The notes under the pieces are model-generated. The model did no database searches. It was given only the letters and a program-made list of their open reading frames with translations, and was not told the DNA's origin. The translations under genes and the position numbers were made by a program. Shown piece by piece: positions 26,236 through 34,943 of a stretch of DNA of 64,000 bases; the stretch's first letter is position 1, and each line of letters opens with the position of its first letter. Source of the stretch: Gloeomargaritales cyanobacterium VI4D9 (GTDB lineage Bacteria > Cyanobacteriota > Cyanobacteriia > Gloeomargaritales > Gloeomargaritaceae). Location: NCBI GenBank assembly GCA_927797885.1, contig OV696605.1:1401157-1465156 (forward strand). The letters run 5' to 3'.

Positions 26236-28038
26236 GTGACTCAAGATGTAGGCCAAGAACTGGCGGCATTACAACAACGGCAGATAACGGGAACTGTGGT
26301 GGTGCAGGGGCAGGGGCAACAGTGGTGGATTTACCTTTTTATGGGGCGACTGCTGTATGCCACCGGGGGAGCGCATCGGGTGCGGCGCTGGCATCGGGTT
26401 GCAAAAGCCCATTGCCCCCAGTTTCAGCCGGATTGGACTGCCCTGGGGAATGCCACCCCCTGGGAATATCACAGCTTGGTCTATGGTACGGCCAACGGAC
26501 GCTTGACCCCTTCCCAGGCGAAGGCGGTGATTTTAGCCAGTGTGCTGGAGGTTTTGTTTGCCCTGGTGGGGCAGGGAAATCTAACTGTAACCCTACAGGC
26601 GGGACAGGGGTTGGGCACCCAAATTGCCCTTTTGCAAGTGGAGCGGGTTTTGCAGGAAGTGGCGCAGCTCCAGCAACAGTGGCAAGCAACAGGTATTAGC
26701 CAATTGCCAAACAGCACTCCAGGGTTATCCCCGGACTTTGCCCCTGTACTTAAACAGGCTGATCAAATCCAGGAGCAACCGGGGGGAGCGCCGTGGGTCG
26801 CCCTCTGTAATGGGCAAAATACCCTCTGGGATGTGATGAGCCAAACCCGGAAATCCTTGCAGGCGACGGTGCAACCCCTAGTCCTCTGGGCACAGCAGGG
26901 ATGGTTGGAATGGCAGACCTTACCTGATCTGACCTCGCCAGTGACAGAAGCCAGCCCTACCCCTTCACCGCCCCCTCTCTCCCCCCGTAGCCAAGCCCAT
27001 CAACCCCTGGTGGCCTGTTTGGATGACAGTCCGGTGATGTTAAAAATCCTGGAAACCAGCCTCGTCCGAGCCGGGTATCGGGTGATGACCGTGGCGCAAC
27101 CCATGATCCAGATGGGACAGCTTTTGGAAGCCAAACCGGATGTGATTCTCATGGATTGGGTGATGCCGGACGTGAATGGCTACGAACTCTGTGGGCTGTT
27201 GCGGAAAACCTCCGTGTTCAAAGACACCCCGATTTTTTTGGTCACCGCCCACGAAAGCATTATCAACCGCACCCGGGCTCGGTTGGCTGGGGTCACGGAA
27301 ATGCTCAAAAAACCGGTGCGTCCCGACGAACTGTTGAGGCTGGTCAACCGCTATGCCCCTTTGCGGCAGGATGTCTCCACTGTCAGCCTTCCCACCCCCG
27401 AAGCCGAACCCCCCATCCCCGAACCGGTTGCCGAACCCGAACCGGTCACGGATCACCTGGCCGACCCGGTGGCCCAGGCCAACCAACTCCTCCAACGCTA
27501 TGCCGCCGGGGAACGGGACTTTACCGGCATCAGTCTGATTGGTTGCAATCTCCAGGGTGCAAATTTAGAAGGCATTAACCTAAGCCGAGCCGACCTGATG
27601 CTGGCGGATTTGAGCGGTTGTTTGCTAACTGGTGCCAAACTTACGGGTGCCAATCTGATCGGGGCGGAGATGGTCAAAACCAACCTGCGGGAAGCCACCC
27701 TCGGCGGTGCCAATTTGATCGGTGCCAACCTTAGCCAAGCCAACCTGAATGGCAGTCAGTTGGTCGGAGTCAACCTCAGTTCCGCCACCTTATATCAAGC
27801 CCGTCTGCGGGGAGCCGACCTGAGCGAAGCCTTGGCCGCCGGTGCCAACCTCACCAGTGCCGACCTGCAATCAGCCATCCTCTATGCCACCAACCTGCAC
27901 GGAGCGGTGTTGAATCAGGCCAATTTCGAGCAGGCTAATCTCACGGGAGCCAATCTCTGGCAAGCCAAGATGGAACAGACCCATCTGGAAGGGGCAAATT
28001 TAACGGGTGCCGTTCTACCACAGGTAACCGGTGATTAA
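26236..28038 (+). CDS. PatA-type response regulator fused to pentapeptide repeats
   Basis: The 600-aa protein has three parts. Residues 1-120 look like a PatA N-terminal domain (DUF4388; for example GRLLYATGGAHRVRRW). A receiver domain follows at about 255-375, with DDS, the phospho-acceptor Asp in ILMDWVMPD and the lysine in MLKKPVRP. After a Pro/Glu-rich linker come about 30 pentapeptide repeats (A(N/D)Lxx; for example GANLEGINLSRADLMLADL), forming a right-handed quadrilateral helix. PatA-like regulators control motility or development in cyanobacteria and lack a DNA-binding output. The pentapeptide tail is an unusual addition. GTG at 26236 with AGGGG 7 bp upstream is preferred to TTG at 26218. 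It stands alone between repeat clusters. Confidence 0.88.
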   Translation: MTQDVGQELAALQQRQITGTVVVQGQGQQWWIYLFMGRLLYATGGAHRVRRWHRVAKAHCPQFQPDWTALGNATPWEYHSLVYGTANGRLTPSQAKAVILASVLEVLFALVGQGNLTVTLQAGQGLGTQIALLQVERVLQEVAQLQQQWQATGISQLPNSTPGLSPDFAPVLKQADQIQEQPGGAPWVALCNGQNTLWDVMSQTRKSLQATVQPLVLWAQQGWLEWQTLPDLTSPVTEASPTPSPPPLSPRSQAHQPLVACLDDSPVMLKILETSLVRAGYRVMTVAQPMIQMGQLLEAKPDVILMDWVMPDVNGYELCGLLRKTSVFKDTPIFLVTAHESIINRTRARLAGVTEMLKKPVRPDELLRLVNRYAPLRQDVSTVSLPTPEAEPPIPEPVAEPEPVTDHLADPVAQANQLLQRYAAGERDFTGISLIGCNLQGANLEGINLSRADLMLADLSGCLLTGAKLTGANLIGAEMVKTNLREATLGGANLIGANLSQANLNGSQLVGVNLSSATLYQARLRGADLSEALAAGANLTSADLQSAILYATNLHGAVLNQANFEQANLTGANLWQAKMEQTHLEGANLTGAVLPQVTGD

Positions 28039-28153
28039 ACGCTAGGGGGGTCGCTGGTTGAGTCTATCGCCATCATCCTCATAAACGGGTTCCAGCCCGC
28101 ACTTGGTTATGGCGAATTTCTATTCGTTAATCAAGTTTGAATGTGATTTCTAC

Positions 28154-28252
28154 ACAGCAAATCTACCGGAAATTGAACCAGTAATCCTATAGGAAGTGCC
28201 GTGGAATCTGATGTTTGTGAGTACCCGTTGCCTAATCGTTTGGGATGGCTAT
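28154..28252 (+). repeat. R4 dispersed repeat, copy 2 (diverged)
   Basis: It resembles the 58744 copy through AATTGAACCAGTAATC, TGTTTGTGAGTACCCGTTGC and GGGATGGCTATA. It lies between the PatA-like gene and gpmI with an R2 copy following. The interval 28039-28598 holds these repeats and no recognisable gene. Confidence 0.5.
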
Positions 28253-28290
28253 AAACAGCCCCTCGTGTGAATAACAAGGTTACTCAGAAC

Positions 28291-28409
28291 TATAGCAATC
28301 CTAAATGAGAATAGAACAGGGGTCGCAGGAGCACCGCCCCCGTCAAAGAAGCACCTGCGGTGTATGGTTCTGGGAAATTTTTGTTGGTTAATCAAAGAGG
28401 ATTGCTATA
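28291..28409 (+). repeat. R2 MITE-like repeat, copy 3
   Basis: Termini TATAGCAATCC and GGATTGCTATA; long subtype with AAGCACCTGCGGTGTATGG. Nearly identical to 26004-26122. Confidence 0.85.
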
Positions 28410-28598
28410 GGATTGCCATATAAAATTTTTACTCATATTTCAAATGTGATTACCAGGTGGCCTCGGTGCTGGGGTCTGCCGTTACCGGAATCCATGACCT
28501 TAGACGGGAGCCTCTGTGGGGTAGGGATTTGCTATTTCTGGGGATTTCATCGTAAATAGTATCATTAAGGACAAAATCCATCCCCAGAGGAAACCCTT

Positions 28599-30197
28599 AT
28601 GACCCACCCTGTTGCTCCGGTTGTTTTGGTGATTTTGGATGGTTGGGGTTATCGGGAAAACCCGAAGGCGAATGCCATTGCCAGTGCCACGACTCCAGTG
28701 ATGAATAGCCTGTGGCAGGTTTATCCCCACACGCTGATCCAAGCGTCGGGGCGGGACGTGGGCTTACCGGCGGGGCAAATGGGCAACTCTGAGGTGGGGC
28801 ATTTGAATCTGGGTGCCGGTCGGGTCGTGCCCCAGGAATTTGTCCGCATTTCCGATGCCGCCGCCGCTGGGGAACTCTTGCATCATCCGGTTCTGCTGGA
28901 GATGGCGGAGCGGGTGCGGGGACGGGGGGGGAATCTGCACCTGGTGGGGTTGTGTTCTACGGGCGGGGTGCATTCCCATTTGGATCACCTGTTGGCGTTG
29001 CTGGATTTTGCCAAGGCGCAGGGCTTTGACCAGGTGTGTGTCCATGCCATCACGGACGGGCGGGACACCCTGACCACCTCCGGCTTGGAGTATCTACAGA
29101 CCATTCAGGATTATTTAACCCATTTGGGCATCGGCAAGGTTGCCACGGTCAGCGGTCGGTACTATGCGATGGACCGGGACAAACGGTGGGAGCGCATTCA
29201 GCAGGCTTATTCCGTTATGACTACGGATGGAGCGGGCAAAGGTATCTCGGCGGTAGAATTACTAACCGCCAGTTATGCAGAGGGGGTGACGGACGAATTT
29301 ATCCCCCCGGTGCGGTTGACCCCTGGTGCCATTGGAAGTGGGGATGGGGTGATTTTTTACAATTTCCGTCCTGACCGGATGCGACAGTTGGTGCGGGCGT
29401 TTGTGGACCCCCAATTCCGGGGTTTTGAGCGGGTTTATCTGTCACCTTTGGATGTGGTCACCTTTACGGAATACGACCCCAGCTTTGGGGTGCCGATGGT
29501 CTTTCCCCCCCAAAGTTTCGCCAATCTTCTGGGGGAGGTGGTCGCTGACCACGGGCTGAAGCAGTTGCGAGCCGCTGAAACGGAAAAATACGCCCATGTG
29601 ACCTACTTTTTCAACGGGGGTCGGGAACAGCCGTTTCCCGGGGAGGAGCGGTTGATGATTCCCAGCCCCCAAGTCCCCACCTATGACCAAGCGCCCGCCA
29701 TGTCCGCCCAGGCGGTCACCGAGGCCGTGATTCGTGCCCTGGAGTCCCGGGCGTACCAATTCATCGTGGTCAACTATGCCAATCCCGATATGGTCGGTCA
29801 TACGGGGCACATACCCGCCACCATCACCGCCATTGAAACGGTAGATCACTGCCTGGGACAGTTGCTCACCACCGCCAGCCAAGTGGGGGCAACCGTGCTG
29901 ATCACCGCCGACCACGGCAACGCCGAAACCATGCAGGATGAGGCAGGCAACCCCTGGACCGCCCATACCACCAACCCCGTACCGTTTATTTTGGTCGAGG
30001 GGGAAGGGGCAAAAATTCCGGGGCATGGGGGGGACGTGCAACTGCGATCCGGCGGACGTTTAGCGGATGTGGCGCCCACCATTTTGGAAATTTTACGGTT
30101 GCCCCAACCGGCGGACATGACTGGCCAATCCCTGATTGCCCCGGCGGCCTACGAGATTATCCCGGAGCCGGAATTGATGGCCGGGAAAACCAACTGA
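28599..30197 (+). CDS. gpmI: 2,3-bisphosphoglycerate-independent phosphoglycerate mutase
   Basis: This 532-aa alkaline-phosphatase-superfamily enzyme interconverts 3- and 2-phosphoglycerate in glycolysis. VILDGWGYRENP binds metal, the catalytic serine is in GQMGNSEVGHLNLGAGR, and YNFRPDRMRQ, NYANPDMVGHTG and ITADHGNAETM complete the two metal sites. AGAGGAAA precedes the ATG. The last 41 bp overlap the convergent DUF2254 gene. Confidence 0.97.
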   Translation: MTHPVAPVVLVILDGWGYRENPKANAIASATTPVMNSLWQVYPHTLIQASGRDVGLPAGQMGNSEVGHLNLGAGRVVPQEFVRISDAAAAGELLHHPVLLEMAERVRGRGGNLHLVGLCSTGGVHSHLDHLLALLDFAKAQGFDQVCVHAITDGRDTLTTSGLEYLQTIQDYLTHLGIGKVATVSGRYYAMDRDKRWERIQQAYSVMTTDGAGKGISAVELLTASYAEGVTDEFIPPVRLTPGAIGSGDGVIFYNFRPDRMRQLVRAFVDPQFRGFERVYLSPLDVVTFTEYDPSFGVPMVFPPQSFANLLGEVVADHGLKQLRAAETEKYAHVTYFFNGGREQPFPGEERLMIPSPQVPTYDQAPAMSAQAVTEAVIRALESRAYQFIVVNYANPDMVGHTGHIPATITAIETVDHCLGQLLTTASQVGATVLITADHGNAETMQDEAGNPWTAHTTNPVPFILVEGEGAKIPGHGGDVQLRSGGRLADVAPTILEILRLPQPADMTGQSLIAPAAYEIIPEPELMAGKTN

Positions 30198-31686
30198 AAA
30201 ACTCCTGCACATAGGGACGTAGCTCCGGTTCCAGGTAATAAAAACTTTCCCCCCGGTCGGTAAATTCCCAAAAATCCTCTGTGGTGGACAATAATTCCTC
30301 ACAAATAATCTGCACCCGGGTGTAGGGTTCGTGGTGCATATCCTGGAAAATTAAATCCGCCAATTCCCGCTCCCCCCGGCTCAGGTAATAGGCCGCCAAT
30401 TTCACTTGGGATTTCCGCACCCCCCGAGAAGATTGCTCCTGTTGTTCGCTCTCCGGGTCATGGTCAATTTTCAAGAAAATATCTAACAAATTGCGATGCA
30501 CCTCATCCCCCAAATTTGAGCAGGTTTGCACCAAATGCCCCAAATCATAGGCAAAGGTTTCGCATAAAAAATAGAGGTTCGCTTTGTACGCAATAATACT
30601 GTAGTAACGAAAATGGTGGCCGATTTCTAACGCCGTTTCATCAAAACCTTGTAAGAGGGCTTGTTCCGCCAATAAACGATATTGCTTAATAATATTATAT
30701 CCAGCCCGAATATCCCGTTGATTCATCACCAAACGCAGATAGGTATTAAAAAATTTCACCGTCAAATGAATTACATGGGTATGTCCCAAATCCAGAGCCT
30801 GTTCGCCAATCTCCCGGGTGCAAATGCCTACCAGGGTACAGGTTTCCGCTGAGACCAATAGGGAATTGGTTAATATCCCTTGATACTGGCGGAAAATCTT
30901 GACTTCCAACCAAATTTTTTGAGCCTCAATTTCCCGTAGTTTCATGGCATCCACTGAGACAAATTCTGAATCTTTATATACGGGTGGCGTGAGGCGAAAC
31001 CAGGGTTCTGGCAGTTGGGATTTATATTCCCCATAAAAGACCGCCAAATTCCGTAAACTCTCTAAACAGCCCAAGATAATCGCCTGATCCCGCTGTTGAA
31101 TGGCACTAATGGCAATGGAGCGAAATTCCCCCAAGGCGGACAAACAACTGCGGTGAACCTGTTGAATCTGCATCGGGGATGCGGAGGGTTCAAACCGTTG
31201 CATGATTCCCTGTCGCACTTGCCGTTCTAAACTTTGGATGATCGAATTGGGTTGTAGGAAATCTAATACAAAAATAAAATAGGGAATCAAAATAATAAAT
31301 GCCATACTTCCCAGGATTAAATTAATCACTACTAATGCTAAGGGAATGGGGTGAAATGCAAAGGCCAACGTTGTCCAAACGCTAATTAAATTGGCAATGA
31401 TTAAAAATAAAATCGTTAACAAATTGGTGCGTTCCCGCAGGAATAATTCCGTCACCTTGGGGCTAAACCGTTCCGCACTCAACTGTACAACAATTGCCAC
31501 CGCCGAGATGGTAAATCCCAACACCCCCGCCAACACTTCCGCCAAGGTCGCCACAAATCCCGCCAGGGCTTCCGTCGTTTGAATTTTGGGCGTGATCCAG
31601 CGCGCTCCCAGCCCCACCGCCCAGAGGCTAATCACCACCAACCCCACCCAAACAGCCACCCGCCGACTCAGTACCGACCACTTCAC
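30157..31686 (-). CDS. DUF2254 family membrane protein
   Basis: This 509-aa protein starts with a short cytoplasmic leader and has four hydrophobic segments in the first 150 residues (VGLVVISLWAVGLG, VLAGVLGFTISAVAIVVQL, LLTILFLIIANLISVW, FIILIPYFIFVLDFL). A long soluble part follows. The FTISAVAIVVQLSAERFSP stretch is typical of DUF2254. The function is unknown; a transport or channel-like role is only guesswork. GTG start. Its 3' end overlaps gpmI tail-to-tail by 41 bp. Confidence 0.82.
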   Translation of the reverse strand: MKWSVLSRRVAVWVGLVVISLWAVGLGARWITPKIQTTEALAGFVATLAEVLAGVLGFTISAVAIVVQLSAERFSPKVTELFLRERTNLLTILFLIIANLISVWTTLAFAFHPIPLALVVINLILGSMAFIILIPYFIFVLDFLQPNSIIQSLERQVRQGIMQRFEPSASPMQIQQVHRSCLSALGEFRSIAISAIQQRDQAIILGCLESLRNLAVFYGEYKSQLPEPWFRLTPPVYKDSEFVSVDAMKLREIEAQKIWLEVKIFRQYQGILTNSLLVSAETCTLVGICTREIGEQALDLGHTHVIHLTVKFFNTYLRLVMNQRDIRAGYNIIKQYRLLAEQALLQGFDETALEIGHHFRYYSIIAYKANLYFLCETFAYDLGHLVQTCSNLGDEVHRNLLDIFLKIDHDPESEQQEQSSRGVRKSQVKLAAYYLSRGERELADLIFQDMHHEPYTRVQIICEELLSTTEDFWEFTDRGESFYYLEPELRPYVQEFFSWFSRPSIPAPG

Positions 31687-31815
31687 GGGAAATCGCCCCC
31701 CAAACCCTGACTTTTTATCAAAAAACTTGGGTCTAAAACCCCGCAGAATTATACGGCGGCTTTGTGCTAAACTAAGTTTAGCAAGCTGAAGACAAAAACC
31801 AAGGTTTCAGCTTGC

Positions 31816-31935
31816 TATAGCAATCCTACTTGATTTTCAAACAGAAATTTTTCAGAACCATACATTGCAGGTGCTTCTTTTACGGGGGCGGTGCCCCTGC
31901 GACCCTCTGTTCCATTCTCATTTAGGATTGCTATA
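31816..31935 (-). repeat. R2 MITE-like repeat, copy 4
   Basis: The minus strand reads as the long R2 subtype (core GGGGCACCGCCCCC, GAAGCACCTGCAATGTATGG). Termini are TATAGCAATCC and GGATTGCTATA. It abuts the IS605-type end that follows. Confidence 0.85.
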
Positions 31936-32107
31936 GTTGCGGATGGGGCAAAGCGCTACGCGCCAGCAAAGCTGAACGCCCGACTTAAAAAACGGACGTG
32001 GAGATTGAGTAAGACCACCGAAAGGTTTGGTGGCATCGGTCTGTGATAGCCTGCGTGGCACAGCCATAGCGTCAAGAATCCTTGCCCTTTAGGGCGGGGG
32101 GTATGTC
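31936..32107 (+). mobile_element. Solo IS200/IS605-type right end, possible orphan omega-RNA
   Basis: The stretch ends in CATAGCGTCAAGAATCC, a GCCC-TTTA-GGGC hairpin, GGGGGG and TATGTCAA. This arrangement is familiar from the right ends of cyanobacterial IS200/IS605-family elements, where it overlaps the 3' non-coding omega-RNA used by TnpB. Upstream, WRLSKTTERFGGIGL followed by TGA could be a tnpB tail, but no tnpA or tnpB gene remains. The assignment rests on remembered end structure, not on a search. No other gene is visible in 31687-32161. Confidence 0.5.
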
Positions 32108-32161
32108 AAATCACGCGCTGTTGAAAAACCAAGATACAAACGGGGGTTACGCCTACTACCT

Positions 32162-33025
32162 TCATCGTTGCGGGAATTGACACCAATGCGCCAGTAGATT
32201 TAACCCCAAAACAAAAATGATTAACACCAACGCCGCCGCCCAAGCCAAATCCTGTTGGTTGGCAAAAGGCGACATGGCAAAGGTGTAAATCAACACCGGC
32301 AACGAGGCCAGGGGTTGGGTTCCCAAGGCGGTGAACCCCAATTCCCGCAGGGGCAGGTAATGCAAGGAAAACAACGCCGTAAACAACAGGGGTGCGGTTT
32401 CCCCCGCCGCCCGTGCCACCCCCAAGGTCAAACCACTCAAAATTCCTGGCCACGCCTGGGGCAACAAAATCCCCGTCACCATCTGCCAGCGGGTTGCCCC
32501 CAAAGCCCACGCCCCGTCTCGTATTGCCGCCGGTATGCCAGCCAAGGCCAACCGGGTTGCGGTGGTGAAAATCGGGAGCATGAGGATCGCCAAGGCCAAC
32601 CCCCCCGCCACGGCAGAAAACCGCTGGGTACGGACAATCACCACCCCGAAGATAAACACCCCCGCCATGATGGCAGGAATCCCTGCCAAAACCTCCAACC
32701 CCAGGGTCAACAGCCGCACCAGTCCCGGCCAGGGGCAAAATTCGTTGAGGTACAAAGCCGCCAACACCGACACCGGCAGAGCTATCAGTACTGCTAAAGT
32801 AATGAGAATGCCACTACCTACTAAAGCTGGCCCCAACCCCCCACTTCCACTCAAAGGCGCAGGGGGCAATGCTGTAAAAATTTCCCAACCCCGCTGGATG
32901 AGTTGCATTCCTCCCCGATAGACCACGTAGCCCACCACCCAGCCCAGCACCCCCACCGCTGTCGCCACCGCCAGCCCCACCAGCCATGAAAGTAAGCGAT
33001 TCACCCATCGGCGCACAACGGTCAC
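32162..33025 (-). CDS. pstA: Phosphate ABC transporter permease PstA
   Basis: This 287-aa inner-membrane permease has six hydrophobic segments and the MetI-like loop signature (IRDGAWALGATRWQMVTGILLPQAWPGILSG). VARAAGETAPLLFTAL is typical of PstA. It normally pairs with PstC, PstB and PstS to import phosphate, but none of those is in this window. It begins with GTG 2 bp after the nagZ stop and is the last gene of the hemL-yqgF-nagZ-pstA chain. Either the other pst genes lie elsewhere or this is an extra copy. Confidence 0.9.
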   Translation of the reverse strand: MTVVRRWVNRLLSWLVGLAVATAVGVLGWVVGYVVYRGGMQLIQRGWEIFTALPPAPLSGSGGLGPALVGSGILITLAVLIALPVSVLAALYLNEFCPWPGLVRLLTLGLEVLAGIPAIMAGVFIFGVVIVRTQRFSAVAGGLALAILMLPIFTTATRLALAGIPAAIRDGAWALGATRWQMVTGILLPQAWPGILSGLTLGVARAAGETAPLLFTALFSLHYLPLRELGFTALGTQPLASLPVLIYTFAMSPFANQQDLAWAAALVLIIFVLGLNLLAHWCQFPQR

Positions 33026-33027
33026 GG

Positions 33028-34542
33028 TTAACCTCGCAACAGCCGTCCCACCTGCCGCAACTGGGAAGAACGAAATCCCGTCGCATCCACCACCGTCACC
33101 CCCGCCGGTACCAAATGGGCATCCCCAGGATTACGCACCAATACCACCACCAACGGTTGCCCCTTATGCGCCAATGCCTCCAACACCCGCCGCTGTCCAG
33201 GATACCGCAGGGCATCGTATAAAATCAGTACATTAGTTGTAAAAACATCAGCGGCACAATCATTGCCAGCTTTAATATCTCCGGCCTCCCCCACACTGGT
33301 GCGAGCCGTCGTTGCGTCTAAGAATGTCATGACAATTTCAGCCGTTGGTACGCCCAGCAGGTCAGCCATCTGGGTCGGAGCAAACCAACAGGGTTCAAAC
33401 AGCACCCAATCCGCCACCGGGGTCACATCCGGGAGATACAACCGCACGGGTTCTGGCACCGGCAACCAGCCCTGGGGGTTCCGCACCACCCGCACCGCCG
33501 CCTGAGCAATTTCTGCCGCCAGCAGGGTCGCCGGTTGCCAATCCTGGCTTGGGGGCAACACCTGGGCAATGTCCGCCTGGCTCATCAGGTGGGCAATCCG
33601 CTGCAGGGATGCCTCGTGTTCTGGCAGTGCCCCCCGGTCAACCGCATCGGTCAAATGTGCCAGCACCGCCTGCCAATCCTCCGCCTTGGCACCCACCAAC
33701 GCCACATCATGCCCCGCTTGCAGGGTTTTTAGGATGATTTCCGCCATCGTTCCCCAGGTCGCCATCGCCCCCATGTGCAAATCATCACTCACGCACACCC
33801 CGGTAAACTGCAACTCACCCCGCAGATAGGTTTGGATGACGTGCTGGGAAAACGTAATGACATTTTCAGCATCTAAGGCTGGCACCAGCACATGGGTGGT
33901 CATCACAGTGGGCAACCCAGCCTGAATCGCCGCCCGAAACGGTTGCCAATGGATCGCCAGTTGCGATGGGCTTACATCCAGACGAGGGAGAGCGTGATGG
34001 GGGTCCACCTGCGCCCAGCCCAACCCCGGAAAATGTTTGCCGCAGGGGATAACCCCCGCCTGTTGCAACCCCCGCACCATCGCCAGTCCCAAGCGGGTGA
34101 CCACCTCCGGGTTCCGAGCAAACGCCCGCCACCCCAACCCCGGATTCGGTTGATCGCCCAGCACATCTAAAACGGGTGCCAAATTCCAGCCAATCCCCAG
34201 GGTACGCAGTTCTTGCCCCAACTCCCAGCCCACCTGTGCCGCCCAAAATTCCGCCTGGGAGACATCCTGTTCCGCTACCCGCCCCAAAGCGTAATTCCCT
34301 GGCCAAGGGGCAGCACCTTCCAGATGACGCATGACTTGCCCCCCTTCGTGGTCAATGGCAATCACCACCGGCCGCCCCAAGCATTCCCGCAGCCAGGTCA
34401 GTTGTTGGCGAAGTTGTGCCGGTTGGGTCAAATTACTGCGAAAGAGGACAAGCCCCATGGCCCCCGTCCGCCGTAACAACGCCAGGGCATCCTCCCCAAT
34501 CGCCCCTGGGGGTGCCCCCAGCAGTAACCGCCGCCCCACCAT
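33028..34542 (-). CDS. Glycoside hydrolase family 3, NagZ-like
   Basis: This 504-aa protein has the GH3 barrel with AIDHEGGQVMRH, CGKHFPGLGWAQVDPHHALP and the nucleophile region VCVSDDLHMGAM. NagZ enzymes remove GlcNAc from muropeptides during wall recycling. The usual KHFPGHG...DSH motif reads KHFPGLG...DPH here, keeping the Asp-x-His pair but losing one His. A C-terminal domain of about 150 residues extends beyond minimal NagZ. ATG at 34542 overlaps the yqgF stop as TGATG, preferable to the TTG at 34560. Confidence 0.85.
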   Translation of the reverse strand: MVGRRLLLGAPPGAIGEDALALLRRTGAMGLVLFRSNLTQPAQLRQQLTWLRECLGRPVVIAIDHEGGQVMRHLEGAAPWPGNYALGRVAEQDVSQAEFWAAQVGWELGQELRTLGIGWNLAPVLDVLGDQPNPGLGWRAFARNPEVVTRLGLAMVRGLQQAGVIPCGKHFPGLGWAQVDPHHALPRLDVSPSQLAIHWQPFRAAIQAGLPTVMTTHVLVPALDAENVITFSQHVIQTYLRGELQFTGVCVSDDLHMGAMATWGTMAEIILKTLQAGHDVALVGAKAEDWQAVLAHLTDAVDRGALPEHEASLQRIAHLMSQADIAQVLPPSQDWQPATLLAAEIAQAAVRVVRNPQGWLPVPEPVRLYLPDVTPVADWVLFEPCWFAPTQMADLLGVPTAEIVMTFLDATTARTSVGEAGDIKAGNDCAADVFTTNVLILYDALRYPGQRRVLEALAHKGQPLVVVLVRNPGDAHLVPAGVTVVDATGFRSSQLRQVGRLLRG

Positions 34543-34943
34543 CACGGGGATTGGGAACAATACCGTTCCACCAAAATCCGAGCCGCCACATCATCCACCG
34601 GCCGGGGCAAGGGTCGCAGACCCGCAGGTAATAACCGCCGCCACCCCTGCGCTGGGTACAACTCCCAGTACTTCCTTTGTGCTTCCAACGTACTGTACCG
34701 CTCGTCCACCGTCACCACCGGCACCCCCGGCAAACATTCCTGAATCCGTTGCCGCCATTGTTGGTGGGTGGTCTGATCCCCCATCACCAGCACCTGGGGT
34801 TGATATTGTTGGCACAACGTACAGAGAACTTCTAAGGCAGATTCAGCCGGAACCACCCGTTGTACCAGCCATTCCCCCTGGGCAGAGCGCACCACCACCC
34901 CACACTTGTCCCGACCGGGGTCAAACCCCAAAATCACCGGCAT
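34542..34943 (-). CDS. YqgF/RuvX-type RNase H-fold resolvase
   Basis: This 133-aa protein starts [18 protein letters not shown], with the first catalytic Asp in GFDPG. VDERYSTLEAQRKY gives a central acidic residue and PVDDVAARILVERY a terminal one, together matching the RNase H-like active site of YqgF/RuvX. Bacterial YqgF helps mature the 16S rRNA 5' end. Its ATG overlaps the hemL stop as TGATG, and the nagZ start overlaps its own stop the same way, so translation is coupled. Confidence 0.8.
   Translation of the reverse strand: MPVILGFDPGRDKCGVVVRSAQGEWLVQRVVPAESALEVLCTLCQQYQPQVLVMGDQTTHQQWRQRIQECLPGVPVVTVDERYSTLEAQRKYWELYPAQGWRRLLPAGLRPLPRPVDDVAARILVERYCSQSP

Noticed and set aside
32106-32738. 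210-aa minus-strand frame overlapping pstA
   Set aside because: Gly-rich frame shift of pstA; pstA itself shows the full permease signature in the other frame.
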